From NCBI RefSeq assembly GCF_001625305.1, contig NW_017802491.1:2955362-3019361 (forward strand): a DNA stretch of 64,000 nt, written 5' to 3'. The stretch is from Branchiostoma belcheri. Taxonomy: Eukaryota; Chordata; Leptocardii; Amphioxiformes; Branchiostomatidae. Positions 50,601 through 63,022 of the stretch are shown here, one piece after another. The notes under the pieces were generated by a model that was given only the letters and a program-made list of their open reading frames with translations, had not been told where the DNA came from and ran no database searches. Position 1 is the stretch's first letter; each line of letters starts with the position of its first letter. The position numbers and the translations under genes were made by a program.

Positions 50601-51572
50601 ATTCCCCTTGTGTGTGATTTTGTAGTGGCATCTTGACAAAGAACCTTGTGGTGTGTATATTGTGTTGACAGGACAGGTTTGGCAGCTCTGTGCACTTCAA
50701 CGGGAGGCTGACAGGAAGTGAGCGGATCCCCAACACCTGTAATGTGTCCATCCTGGGGCGGGGACTACAAGGTAAACTGTCTTATCATACATCATCATCA
50801 TCGTGCCTCCGGATTTAATCTGGTGACGTACACTTGATAAATTGATAAAGGTACTCCAACACACCCTGTCCCTCATGGCAGACACTAGAGTAGTCCCTGC
50901 AAGACCAGCGTCTCTCTCTCTCTAACATTGACAAAAGTGTAGTATATCATACATCAGCACCAACAACAATTTTTGACCATGCATGTTTTTATCTGCCAGG
51001 TCAGAGAGTGTTATCCAGGTGTCCACATCTGCAGGCCAGTGTGGGGTCTGCCTGTCACTCACACAACATCAACAGGTGGGAAAAGTAGAGAAGGAAAAGT
51101 ACTTGTGCAGCCATGGGATTTTTTAATCACTTGATTCTTACAGTTTACCTTTAGCACCCTGAAGTAGTGGTTCAAATTCTCTGCTGGTTATGAATATGTG
51201 GATAGCAGCAGGAAGAAGGCTAAGAAGTTATTGTTAATACTAGTATTCAAAATGTTGTGCATTAGTCTTAATTGGTTCTAAAGGGGAAGTTGTTGGGGGA
51301 TGTTGTTCTTACAAATAGGATATTACTGAGAAAACAGACTGAGGTGTTTTCCTATCTGTGGCAGTTTGCTCATACAGACTGTGCTTCTTCCTGACAGACC
51401 TTCCCACATCCTGCTGGCCATCGGGATTCCCTGTGAGGTTGCTGGGAATGCCCTGCGGCTCAGTGTGGGCAGGCACACCACCACAGACGACATAGACCTG
51501 ATCATACAGGACCTACAGGAGGCAGTCACCGCCATCACAGCAGAGGAACAGTCAACTCAGAACTCGTGCTGA
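47621..51572 (+). CDS. SCLY: selenocysteine lyase
   Basis: Twelve coding exons: 47621-47655, 47918-48030, 48362-48462, 48825-49014, 49143-49270, 49446-49610, 49768-49874, 50193-50229, 50410-50493, 50672-50771, 51000-51075 and 51398-51572. They join in phase to 436 residues (human 445). This PLP enzyme of class-V aminotransferase/NifS type splits L-selenocysteine to alanine and elemental selenium for selenoprotein synthesis. Visible features are [14 protein letters not shown] near the N-terminus, the HTDAAQ cofactor motif, the PLP lysine at the end of VVGHK (residue 244), the [13 protein letters not shown] segment, and the active-site cysteine in VGSACHS (residue 372). The start codon is inferred: exon 1 is short but joins in phase and gives a 12-residue leader. 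It lacks a clear mitochondrial leader, so NFS1 is unlikely. It is head-to-head with RPS2. Confidence 0.95.
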
Positions 51573-51710
51573 TTGGTTCGCTGGTGTATCTACATGCTCA
51601 CAGAGACTTAAGTTATAAATATACAGACTGTGCTCCTGTCAATGATGGGAAACAGAGTTAGCTGGCTTGTAAGATCATTTGCCTCAGCCTAATAATATTG
51701 TTTTTAATTA

Positions 51711-51786
51711 AGACCGGTGCAATGGCCAAGTGGGTAGACTTTTCACCTTGCACTCCATAGGTCGTAAGTTCAATCCCTGGCAAAGT
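51711..51786 (+). mobile_element. tRNA-derived SINE head
   Basis: An internal Pol III promoter is visible: A box TGGCCAAGTGGG (51723-51734) and B box AAGTTCAATCC (51766-51776), at tRNA-like spacing. The expected acceptor-stem pairing is missing, and a non-tRNA body follows to about 51.9 kb. It is therefore a SINE (or a tRNA pseudogene), inserted in the probable 3' UTR of SCLY. Confidence 0.6.
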
Positions 51787-51993
51787 CACACCAGAAACTT
51801 TAAAAATGGTACAGTATGAATTATGTGCTTAGCACTCAGCATTTGGGAAAGAGTATGAGAGTTAAACAGACACCACTGCCAGTGGACTAGCCTAGAAAGG
51901 GAATACAACATGATATTGCAACAATTGTTCTTAAAATGTTTGATCTGACAATTTGTAGTAGTAGGTTGCATTTCATTTCTGTGGTAAATGTGC

Positions 51994-51999
51994 AATAAA
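51994..51999 (+). terminator. candidate polyadenylation signal of SCLY
   Basis: AATAAA 420 bases after the SCLY stop codon, just past the SINE. If used, SCLY transcripts include the SINE in the 3' UTR. Confidence 0.45.
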
Positions 52000-52033
52000 A
52001 TTTGCATTACTAGTGTACACAAATACATGTATC

Positions 52034-52039
52034 TTTAAT
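52034..52039 (-). terminator. candidate polyadenylation signal of the coiled-coil gene
   Basis: ATTAAA on the minus strand, about 316 bases past the stop of the 504-residue gene. With the SCLY signal at 51994 it would make the two 3' ends converge within some 40 bases. Confidence 0.25.
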
Positions 52040-52354
52040 TTTGGATGGTCTATGTCATTGTTGCTGGTTATTTAAGCATACTGCAATTATTACTTCAACA
52101 GCTAGGAGGCCCCACTGCACATACATAAACAATAAGTAAATGAAATAGATAGCCTTTTATGAAGGATTGTGCATACACCATAAGGCAAACACCTATTGCC
52201 CTTGTGATTTTGATATGTCGAAAAATGGGAGTAGGAAGAAATACAAAACTGAACACTGGCAGGCTACTTTCCAGACTCATTTCCATTGAGTGAGAGGAAT
52301 GGCAATCAAAGTGTTTAACCATGACTTTCGTCCAAGCCCTTCTCCATATATATG

Positions 52355-53869
52355 TTACTTCTCTCCTCTAGAGTTGCCCAGACTGTTCCATGACGTGGTG
52401 TCTGACTGCATGTCCTGATCTCGTGCTGTCACGGCCAAGGAAAGTGCACTTTCTGTCAATGCATCTTGGGAAGAATAGCTTTCAGCCACACTCACTGACA
52501 CAGGCCCTATTTGACGATCTATCAACGCGAGCCTCTCCCCTAGCTCTGTGGCAACGTTATCGAGTCTTTTATAACTTTTGTCGAAGTCCTTCTCCATGTC
52601 TCTCAGTTGCTTGGCCATCGCGTCCCACATACAGTCCGTACGGGCCGTGATGTTCTCCCAGAACCGTCGCTCCATACCCGCCACCGTCTCCATGGTTTTG
52701 TCCATACTTTCTTGTATTGCCGATCTTCTGAAGTCTTCATGCTTTTCCATTTCATTCCATTTCTGAAAGTCTCTTCGATCCATTTTCGCCTTCAGAAATG
52801 TCCCCTGTCTCAGCACGCTGGTCGTGTCGCGCTCGATATGTTGGACGTGCTTCTTCACATTCCCCGCTTTGTATTCAGTGCGTCCCGCCAACCGGTCCAC
52901 CTCGAACCGTATGCGCTGTTCCTTTACATCTATTTCTGCTGCGGCAACTCTTTCTTTCCTATCCAGATGTAGAAAAGAATTTTTCGACGTCTCGTCTCTC
53001 TTCGACAAATTTGAAGCCAAATTCAAACTATGTTCCACCTTCCGAACACGTGATTCCACCTGTTGTTTGGCCTTCTCCTCCGCCCGTGAGACATCCTGGT
53101 CCCACTTCTGTGACTCCGCAGCTGCTGCTTCAAACTGTTTCTCCACCTCTAGCTCAATCCTTTTTCCTGTCACATCCATCCAGGCTTTTTCAATATTTTC
53201 TGTGGTGTTATTAGTTTCCTGAGGTGCGATAGGGACATCGATCCACTGTGGCGGGTGTACGTTCGAGCTAGCGGTAGACTGAGTAGATGTGTCCAGGTGA
53301 GTGTCTGTTGTATCGGCTGGTTCAACGGACGAGTGGCTGTCCTCACAATCCATCAAACAGTAGGCTTTCAACACGTCTTGTAGTTCAGCTAGTTCGTCGC
53401 CCTCCTCCACCTTAGCCTCACGAGCGTTCCACAGTCTGACAGCCTCGATGTAGTACGTCATCTGTTTGTCGTCCATGGGCTGCAGGCACGTCTGGTAGAG
53501 GTCGTCCAGTTCTGCCCTGGCTGCCTGTCCTCCCAGGATCTGCAGTATCGTGTGGATCTCGACTCGTAGGATCGGCATCCTGGACACAAGCATCTTGTGA
53601 CCCCAGTCAGACAAAGCCTGACGAAATGCACCCACCCGCCGAAGCTGCTTGGCAAAAGCAATGCAGTCCAGGGACAGGGCGTTACCGTCATTCCCGACGC
53701 CGGTCTCTTCGTCTTCTGAGCCACTGTCGCATCCTTTGCATCCCGTCTCGTCTATTTGCCCGTACGCTATAGGAAGGACAAGAGTTGTTCCTTCAAAAAG
53801 GAGTCGACACAGTTCGGCGTAGATTTTTCTGTGCTGGTCGGACACGTCCTGTCTGGTGCCTGTAGCCAT
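52355..53869 (-). CDS. intronless coiled-coil protein of unknown function
   Basis: A single open exon of 504 residues; I do not recognise a family. Residues 1-160 look globular and helical, with a short CKGC pair and an acidic Ser/Asp/Glu stretch near 45-56. Residues about 165-220 are Ser/Thr/Asp-rich and probably disordered. About 225-450 are rich in Glu, Lys, Arg, Gln and Ala in long heptad-like runs (for example VEKQFEAAAAESQKWDQDVS), which suggests an extended coiled coil. There is no signal peptide, membrane segment or nuclear localisation cluster. The lack of introns among intron-rich neighbours suggests a retrocopy or young gene. It converges with SCLY. The reading frame is long and its composition is protein-like, so it is very likely coding. 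Confidence 0.75.
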   Translation of the reverse strand: MATGTRQDVSDQHRKIYAELCRLLFEGTTLVLPIAYGQIDETGCKGCDSGSEDEETGVGNDGNALSLDCIAFAKQLRRVGAFRQALSDWGHKMLVSRMPILRVEIHTILQILGGQAARAELDDLYQTCLQPMDDKQMTYYIEAVRLWNAREAKVEEGDELAELQDVLKAYCLMDCEDSHSSVEPADTTDTHLDTSTQSTASSNVHPPQWIDVPIAPQETNNTTENIEKAWMDVTGKRIELEVEKQFEAAAAESQKWDQDVSRAEEKAKQQVESRVRKVEHSLNLASNLSKRDETSKNSFLHLDRKERVAAAEIDVKEQRIRFEVDRLAGRTEYKAGNVKKHVQHIERDTTSVLRQGTFLKAKMDRRDFQKWNEMEKHEDFRRSAIQESMDKTMETVAGMERRFWENITARTDCMWDAMAKQLRDMEKDFDKSYKRLDNVATELGERLALIDRQIGPVSVSVAESYSSQDALTESALSLAVTARDQDMQSDTTSWNSLGNSRGEK

Positions 53870-53899
53870 GTTTAGGGCACTGGTGTGTTAAGGTTGTTA

Positions 53900-56800
53900 A
53901 GGGCTTTTTAAGTGGACCTCGCGCACACTTCAGTCGGAGTCAATGAAACACATCCGTATCATTGAGTTCCATATTTTCAACACCGTGTGAAACCAGCTAA
54001 CGGACTGGTACTGACTTCGCCCCAAATAACAGCACTCCTTTTTTTCTAGATTTGAAAGGTAAAGACCTTTTTTTTGCCTACCTTTCTGGGCCATTCGCGT
54101 ATGTGTACAATCATACAATGTATTTCCTGGTCCCTTCATTACAAGTGCTCCATTCCTGCAAAGATTTTCTTTGCCGCTACGCGGCGGTTCTGATCCATGG
54201 CGATTTCAACACCATTGAAGTGCTTTGAACTGCCAGGTTTGCCGCGCGTTTCCCTAAAATTGGAAATACCGCTAAATGAGAATAGAGAGTTACGATTTTC
54301 CGTCCTGACATCTGTTTGGTTGGTTTTCATTTATATGGCATTGTGGGGTTGGCAAAAGTGAAGGAGTATTGATTGAACCTCCTTGGTTAAATGTAGGTTC
54401 AATGTACAAAGACAAGAAAGACATTTGGCAGTTTTTTCCATCTTGTGTTTCATCTTAATACAAACTTCTTGAGCAAATTAAAGCCGAAGTACACAATAGC
54501 ATTATCACTGAGTTAAGATATAACGTTAACGCGTTACAGAATACATCCTATCTTACAATCTATATCATAATCAGGTATTGAAATGTGCTTTCATACTGGG
54601 CATTGTCAACAGCATAGCATAAGTCCATACATTTTCAGATGTGACAGTAACGTAAAATAGTACGCCATCTTCATTTTCCATCGTCTACTTGTTTGGACCA
54701 TTCAATGCTTCGTGCAACATGAGTGCCGTCACGTAATAAAAAACAAGAAGCGAACATCAACAGCTCTGATGTAAAATATGGCCTCTAGCAATACATTTGT
54801 ACAACCTTGTTAAGTGATCATCTGGTATCTGTATCACTACGTGTACACCATTATGCATTTGGTAAAGCTGGTGTCATATGGCATGCTTGCGAGTTGAAGT
54901 GTTACAATAATCAAAAAGATGTTTACCTGGTTACCAGGCATTTCCGGCCCAAACCAAACCAAACCAAAGGACAGATTTGTCCGCAGGTGAAAATCCTGTT
55001 TAATCAACTGTGCTCTCCCCATAATCATACAGCTCAAGCAGGCAAAGTTGAAAGGCTGGCTTCCAGCTGTGGATGAAACTACCCTACAGGTTGCAAAGGA
55101 ATAAAATGATCAAAGGTTGAAAGAATATTGAATCTGACATCTTTTGTGTGATCTTGTGCACTTAAGAGTAGTAGAGGGTAGCTTGGTGGAGTTCTGTCAA
55201 GCTGATGATGCCACGTTTGATTGAATGCCAAGAAAGCAGACAACTTATATAATACAAGACTTTGCTCCCCTGCTCTGGACATCAATGCCCGAGTTTGTAC
55301 TATAACTGTATATTGGTGAACATGTGGGGATGTTTGTCAGTGGGAAAATAAAGCATACTTTTTTTATATACTGTATCCTTTTATTGGAAAGGCTACCCTG
55401 TAATTTGTGTGGAGTCAGAGAAAACATGTACCTCATTTTACATCAGCATTTGCCTGAGTTTATAAAAATGATGTTTTCTGTGCTAGCCCTACTACATATA
55501 TGCTGTATAATACTAAGTTCTTGGTCTACTGTACAAGTTTTTTGTCTACATGCACAATTACACCCTGGATGAAAATGTATAAAGATTTTGAAACTGTTTA
55601 CAGTGAGGATAGTAATTAGCAGCTGATTTTTGTTGGGCTTGCTACACACCATTCCTGACATGGCATGTACCAGTTCAGAACCTGTCACATTCACATGAAA
55701 AAAAATGTGCTACATTTTAGCTAAATAAGTGGGTTGCAACAACCTTTAATCTTGTTGAATGAAAATTGCATCCCATTGTACAAGCCAAAGCAAGTGAAAT
55801 AAAATTCTTCACATTTATCATTTTGTTAATAGAATAGATAGAGCCTCCCGCTGGACACTAAACACTGAAACATTGTGATAGATATTAAATGTTCTACATG
55901 TATATTGAATAAGGGGTTCTTTGAATAACCACTTCTTTTAATGTTGGCAGCTTAAGTTTGATATAAAATCTTGAATCCACAGCACCTACGTTTTTCATTA
56001 AACATGCTACAACCAGAGTCTCACAATATGGCAGACATCCATGTAATACACACTTATTCTAACTACACCAGCAGAAAGAATAGATGTACAGTGAATATAA
56101 TTTCTTCAGTTCTAAGGCCTAGTTTCTTCTGTATGTCTCTTTGGCAAGGAGTTGGGAGACAAAAGTGCCAATCTTGCAATGCTGCCTACATACATTTAAG
56201 TACTTAACATCTATCAATGGTTACCTGATAAAAGGAGCTCATCCTCCTGACTTTTTTCTCATTCATACATGTACATGATCATGACTAAAAGTTCAAATGT
56301 AATTTTGTAACGTGTAATAATGTGCACCTGTGTGTGGGACTGACTTGACCTACATGGACAGCAGTTAACAAACATAGTGTGCATTGTGAACATCAAGGAC
56401 AGGTACACATGTATCATATATACTGTATTCCATAATGGATATCATTCTAATAACATCTGAATGTTCTTACACCTTCCCTGTATAATCAAAAATCCTTCTC
56501 TCACTATGAGCTGCCACAAGTTGTCAGGCCACACTAATTTATTTTCTTGGTTTGCAGATCCATTTGTAAACATTAAGTAAGAGACAAAGACCAAAAACAG
56601 TGTGGAAAACGTGAAGCTGACAATATTGACTCCCTAAAACTGTGTATGCTGAGGCATGGTCCTCCTGCTCTGTTTTTATGTTCATCTTCCACTTTACATA
56701 ATTATTATTCTTAAATCACAGAACCAACAAATTAAATTGGCATGGCCTAAACTTGTGCCTCTTCTTAAAGCTTTCACATAATCCTGTTCATCTGAACAAC

Positions 56801-57142
56801 ATTTAACATTTAGTGCATGATACACCATGACTGCTGATAACATGGAAATATTGAGTTTTGATAAAATGACAAAGAGAATTCTGAAACAATGATAAAAGAG
56901 TCTAAACTTGGTAAAATCTGCAGTAGATACTGCAGTCCTGAGCCTCGTCCGTACTAACATCTCCAGCAATTTTACAGCTGCTACAACTTTCTGGTCACAA
57001 ATCTACACCACCCTGTGACAGACGTTAAGTACATGTACATTCTAACAATCAGTATATCAGCAGTTGGGTGAGTCCACTCCACAAGGGGGGGAACCTGCAC
57101 CATGTAGAAACTGAGATGTTGGTCCTTCTTCCTTGTTATTGA
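53900..57142. other. intergenic region / possible 3' UTR of the MAP2K gene
   Basis: About 3.2 kb, A+T-rich, with no coding exon supported on either strand. The right part (minus strand below 57143) probably includes the 3' UTR of the MAP kinase kinase gene. Open frames of 60 to 90 codons here have no features beyond chance. Confidence 0.45.
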
Positions 57143-60100
57143 CTAGTGGTCGCCGTCGGGGCCGAGTATTGATGTGACAAAACCTGCAACATCAACTGTC
57201 TGCTCATTGTACTTCTTGTAGAAGTCATGTTCCTGAAAATGACAGCGTATCATCAGTCTGTGGTACACAAATCTGGTGCTATTCCTCTTCAGTAACATAA
57301 TTATGTTGTGTACCCACTTTGCCAGCATGCCACGGTGACTCCCTGTATCACAAAGCATTGTTTGTACCCCTACTTACATTTGATGACAATTACTGCCACT
57401 CCAAAACACCTTTCCACCCATATCTTTGTTTTGTTGATAATGTTCTAAATGTCATTTCCACATTGAGCCTTTAATGTCTGTTGTACATTTGCCTCATCTT
57501 TCTGTTCTACAGCTTCCCCATTAATGAAGAAAAACAAGACTGATAAGACTTGACTAACCACAAGACCAGCATAGTTGGGCCTTTCTTTGCAGTTCTTGTT
57601 CAGGCTGAAAAAGAAAACAATTTAACTGACTTCATGGAACTCTGAACACTTAACAACTAGAACATAGTTGCATTAGAAAAAGGCCATATGGATTTGTGCA
57701 GTCTGGCATGGGCCCACTGAATCACCGATCAGAAGGCAGTAAAGACGAAGGAAAAGCCAAGGACCGACACGTTACAAATCACCCAGCTTACAACATGTAA
57801 GTGCTTTCATCCGTGAAAAGCAATCAGTAGGAGGGCTGCTGATGTGGTGAGCTGATGAGAGATGTGAGGATGAATTCAAAGCTGTGATGTCCCAAAGGTA
57901 TTTTCTAATCTGTGGCATCTCTAGCCTTTGTACGGTTTGTGGGGAATGTAGCAGCAGGAAATGAGGTGTACTCAGCCAAAACACAGATACATGTATTCTA
58001 AGAGTATGTCTACTCACCCATACACGCAGATATGCTACAAGTACAGATAACAGCTTAAGCTCATAATTCAATCAAGAACTTTGAATTCCTTCTTCAAAGA
58101 TCGGCCAGTCAAGCTGCTATGATGAATTGTTCCTATTGTAATAATATGTCTGGATTTTACACCGTAAACATGAGAAAATCAATGGTTAAGTTCCCACCAT
58201 TGCGCACAGAAGTCTACAAACTCTGGGGAGAACTTGTCAGCAGGCAGTTTGGGGGACGGCTCCTCCACTACCTGCTTCAGCTGGGCAAACGGCGTCAACC
58301 AGGACTCATACGGGAACTTCCCTGTGGCTAGCTCAATCTGTCAGGAGGCACAGCACAACACGGTTTGGGCCAGTTCTACAGTACACAACCCACATCAAAC
58401 TAGATCTAAGAGAAGGACCATGTTTGTACTGTATTTGACATAGGAAAGCTGGTATTTGCAAACATAAGGGCAAGATTAGGTGATGTGCAACTACATAATG
58501 TCATGATTTCAAAAATATTGAATGCAGATATGGTTGTATGATACTTGTAGAGTGACTCTCTTGAGCATATTGAGCCTGGATACCAAGGACTGTTGGTATC
58601 CTATCTCTTAAGAGGACTTGAAATTTCCCTAACACTTTACAATCTTGAAGAGGCTCTCAGTTTGTATTACCAGTATTACCTAAAACATTCCTGAGACTCA
58701 CCAGTGTGATGCCTAAGCTCCAAATGTCTGATCTGACATCATATCCCTTCTGATTCACATCTGGGTTTATCCTCTCTGGCTGGAAATGCAACATAATGCA
58801 ATAGCTACCATCAAAAAGACATACAGTACCAACTGACCTACATGTAAGACAATAAAACTCTTTCATAGCAAATCAAACATCTTCTGGACTACATGAATAT
58901 TAGATTAGATTAGAGTAGAGATCACAGTAGGCCGATTGGACACTGGTCTCTGTCCACCAGTCACCCGAGGCTACATCCTTGCAATTAGGTTTTATATGAA
59001 AGCATTATTTCTCAGATAACTTATATCCTGGCAGGAAGCATACTTCTGTCAATGAAAATGTAGTTTTTTTACTAAACTGCTCACAACTGGGGAACCTGGG
59101 GGAATATTTAATCCTGTTACATGTCGGCAGAGACGCAGGTGTCAGTGTGGGTGGTTACATCCTGTATCACAACCTGATGGGACACAACAGACCATCTTCA
59201 GCTTTACAATCATTGTAATCAAGTACTGGGGTGTCTCAACAGGAGTTTTTGCAGGAAATTAGCACAACGGGCAAACTTTACACTGGGTAGTAATGATGTA
59301 AAAGCTGTTTCCCTTACCGCCATATATGGCTTGCACCCAGCATCTAGAGTCTTGGCCACTGAATCCACCAGGTAACCGCTGATGCCGAAATCACAGATCT
59401 TCACACGGCCTTTTCTGTCTATCAAGATATTTGAGGGCTTTATGTCTGTAAAGATGACAATAGTATTGCAGGTTACATTGTCTTACCTATTCTGGTCCAT
59501 AGCTAAACATCTGAAAGTGAAACATTAATTCTTTCTTCAGATTTCTTTCACAAGTGTCAATCTTGACAGCGTATCTTATGTACATGTAGGTCATATCACA
59601 ACTTCGAGTTAAGACTTAATATTTGCAAGAGTTAGCCTGTGTTACCACATCTTTTCCATAACATTTTGTAACATGTATCCAAAAGCAGCTTACTGCATCC
59701 CTTACCTCTGTGTATGACCTTTAAACTACCATGTAAAAAGTACAGTGCATCCACCACCTGAAACAAACAACAACATCTGGTAAGACAATGGAAGGATTTA
59801 TATCTTGTGAACAGTCTTATGCAGACATACCTACAGGTTTTATTTCAACTGTTAACACATATATGTATATGTAAATCCTCATTTGTATTAGATATGTATG
59901 AGTTATGTATTTTGAATATTACAAATGCTAAATTGTGTCATGATTCATTTACAAGTTGCACACAAGTAATGTGCAGATGGATCTGGTTATTAGACTGTGT
60001 TATTGCTACCAGATTGTGCAAGAGATAGCAGAATGAATGACTTATTTAACTCACTGCCACAGCTATTTTGCCGATGACATCCTCAGGGATGGTCTTGTCC

Positions 60101-62178
60101 AGGCTGGAAACTTTCTTGTAGAACTTGTCGAGTGAGATGTCCATCACTTCCATACAGATCCATACATCACCCTGGATAATAACAAGACAACACACCTTAC
60201 AAACAGCCGGAAATAATGACAGCCAAACAATGCCACAATGTCTATGCCTAAACTGTGTGCTTTTTCTGTGTGCACTTGTGCAATTTTCACATCAAAAGGT
60301 AAACCTGTCATACCGGTGGTTACTTCTTAAGTAACCAATGAAATTTTGTATACTTTGCTTATCCATCAAGTTTCCTTCTGAGAGAGAGTAGCAGTAATAG
60401 TATCCAATATCCAATATTATTAGAATATACTGCTGTGGAGGTCCCACCACAGGGGTAGGCAAGAGTTGGGAGAGGAAGTTTGTTTTGTAGTGGATAAGAA
60501 CATGAACTTAAGGGTAACATGCTCTCCAAATTCAGACTTGCTATGACGCAGTATATCCATGGTAACATGATCCAATAATTGTATTCACTGACTCCCTTTG
60601 GTAGACACTGTCAACATCGATTTCTTGCACCATGTATACACGCTTTTTTCTTTCAGCTGGCTCAGTGTAGAGGAAGAATTGTTGGAGACACGTAATATTT
60701 TACACGGCGCTCGCTACATCCTGCCTTTATTACTGAGCAGAGTCAGCTTTCATCACTTCTAATCCTCCTGAAATCAAAGAATTAATTTTACACCGGCGGA
60801 TGCACACCGGTAATTGTATATTTACACCACATCATAGACTTTATGGATTTTCATTCTTGCCTGAATCCTTCCTCCTGCGCAGTGTAATTCCACCCATCAT
60901 CTTACCCTAATCCCCTCCATATCTCCCTTCAACAACATGGCATTCAATCTTCCTGCACAGACACTGCCGGCAAGTTAACCTGCCTCACCACAGTAATTTC
61001 TATCAATTGCGTCTTCATTGACAGCCGTTCTGCCAAGCACTTGGCCCTGGTTTATTAGACCCTTTGATGTTCAGAATTAATTTCTGTCATCCTATATCAA
61101 ATATCTACTATCAGCTGCTTGCAGTGCTCTTCCACATTGTGCTCTTGCAATGAAATATGCCTTTGGATAATAGTTTTCTTGTTGTATTGTTACACAGTAA
61201 ACATGATGAAAGCATATTTCATCACTCTGAACATCATTTTCTAATATGTACTCAGATTTACACTTGATTGCTCTCACCTTTAGGAAATGAGCAACAACAA
61301 CTCAGCATTGCTACCCAGGAAAACATAATTCTGATTGAACATAATCCAGGAGACAATTTAGATAAAGTTTGAAGACTTACTTCTCTAAAGAGAGCTCCGT
61401 AGAACTCTACTGTGCAAGGGTGGTCTGAGCTGCGCATGGAGATGTCCAGGTCCATCAGCAACCGTTTCTGTTCTTTACTGTTGACTGAGACAGGAATCCT
61501 CTGGAGGGAGGAAACAAACACACAAAAGTATCCACCGAAGTCAGTCAAGGTGTTCAAACATACCCTATCATAGTGGCAATATTACAGTTCTTTGATTCTG
61601 TATTTAATATCCTCAAGCTAGAAATTAGGAAACAAGGAGGTTGGCATTACAATAATAAATTCAGCCACATATTTGTATTGTACTGTACATTGTACTGCCT
61701 GGCAATATCTTTATTCAGAATTTCGGTCTTGTTGCTTTGGCCGTGGATTAGAGTCCAAATATAAAAGATCTAAGAACTAGCCCTCCAGCTGAACGGGTAA
61801 ATGCACTTACATGTGGAATCCTGCTCTATATGTAAACTTCTATTTTCATCAGATCCTGTGAACAGGATATGCTCCTGGGCAAAACAACCTTTGTTATAGC
61901 TGTATTGAAGTGTTGCTGCAACCTTTTTCCATCCATCACAACATAGTAAGCCTAAAACTTCACACTAGAATGACTGTCAATGACTCGCTACAAAGACATG
62001 TAGTACATTACAACTTATTTTCATGACTTTTCGAACAGTTTGAAAAATCCTGTCCTCGTCTGACCTTTACAGCCATGACTGTATTGCTGGACTCGTGCCT
62101 CATCTTCTCCACGATGCCGTACGCCCCCCTCCCCAGCTCACAGATGGGCTTCAGGTCATCTGCATTGCACGTAAACTC
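57143..62178 (-). CDS. MAP2K6: dual-specificity MAP kinase kinase, MKK3/6 type (5' partial)
   Basis: Nine exons are visible: 62065-62178, 61381-61500, 60055-60171, 59706-59757, 59318-59445, 58702-58779, 58198-58337, 57559-57604 and 57143-57232. All are phase-consistent, covering the kinase domain and the C-terminus. Motifs in order: glycine loop GRGAYGIVEKM, VAIK-type MAVK, catalytic loop HRDIKPSN (split by an intron after HR), CDFGISGYLVDSVAKT with the Ser/Thr pair of the activation loop, PYMAPER, and the SDIWSLGITL helix. The SVAKT loop and overall match point to MKK3/MKK6, the p38 activators, rather than MKK4/7 or MEK1/2. The single amphioxus gene is probably co-orthologous to both MAP2K3 and MAP2K6. 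The N-terminal exon(s) with the p38-docking segment lie outside the window. Confidence 0.92.
60400..61377 (+). repeat. 978-bp segment, copy in MAP2K intron
   Basis: This intron sequence matches 63023-64000 base for base at a constant offset of 2623, about 98% identical, with substitutions more frequent toward the right end. Its right end is only three bases from the exon at 61381. Confidence 0.93.
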
Positions 62179-63002
62179 CTGAAGCAGGGATCAACACGAC
62201 ACAAATGTCACATCACAGATGAGCAGGATTGGCTCTTCATGTCACAAATAGGGAGAATAGAAATCTGTGTTACCTGGATAGAATACAGATGGGGTTCAAA
62301 GTAACTGGTTCTACCATATATCTTTCATAAAGTACAAGTACATGTGCACCACTTGAGGCAGTGACTGATGAGGGACCAGTGATCGCTGTACAGTCACTTG
62401 GTGACTGTCGTATGGTGGAAAGGGGCCTAATGTCAGTCAGACAGATGCATTTATCATGAACTCTGCAGTGTCACAGGTTAGAAAGGCTAAATCCACCTGC
62501 AGCCTGAACCGATTGTACATTAATCATCTTGTAGAGGGAAAAGGGACAAATACAGTGCTGCAAAGTGTATCAGGTGGTTCAAGCCAGATACAAATTAATG
62601 TAATATACTAGCCCTTCCTTTCATCTTAATGACAACCTAACAGGCTTTTTTCCTCTGTCCCACATTGATTTAATTCATCAGAGGAAGGTAAAACAGATGC
62701 AATGCAATGAATTTTCATAGTGATCTGATTTTGTATTATGAATTGAGTAGACAAGTAGAGTTAGATTCACAGGATTTTGTGGTTATTTGTGCTCATCCAG
62801 TGATTAGTGTATGGTAGAAATAGATTTTATGGAGGAGATTTCCTGTCAAGCCCACCGGAACTGGAGCATCTCCACTACCCCCCTGGGGATATATGATTGA
62901 CATTTTGGGTTCAGCTATTATAGTTTGGTGCAGACAGGTAAGCTTGCAAATTGTTACTGTAGACATTACTGTCACAACTGAAATATTGGCTGCAACAGAA
63001 TA
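62179..63002. other. upstream intron of the MAP2K gene
   Basis: About 820 bases left of the gap, A+T-rich. No upstream coding exon with the conserved MKK N-terminal segment was found on the minus strand. Confidence 0.5.
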
Positions 63003-63022
63003 NNNNNNNNNNNNNNNNNNNN
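63003..63022. other. assembly gap (20 N)
   Basis: A short, probably nominal-size N run exactly at the left border of the second copy of the 978-bp duplication. This suggests a scaffold join rather than a measured gap. Confidence 0.98.
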
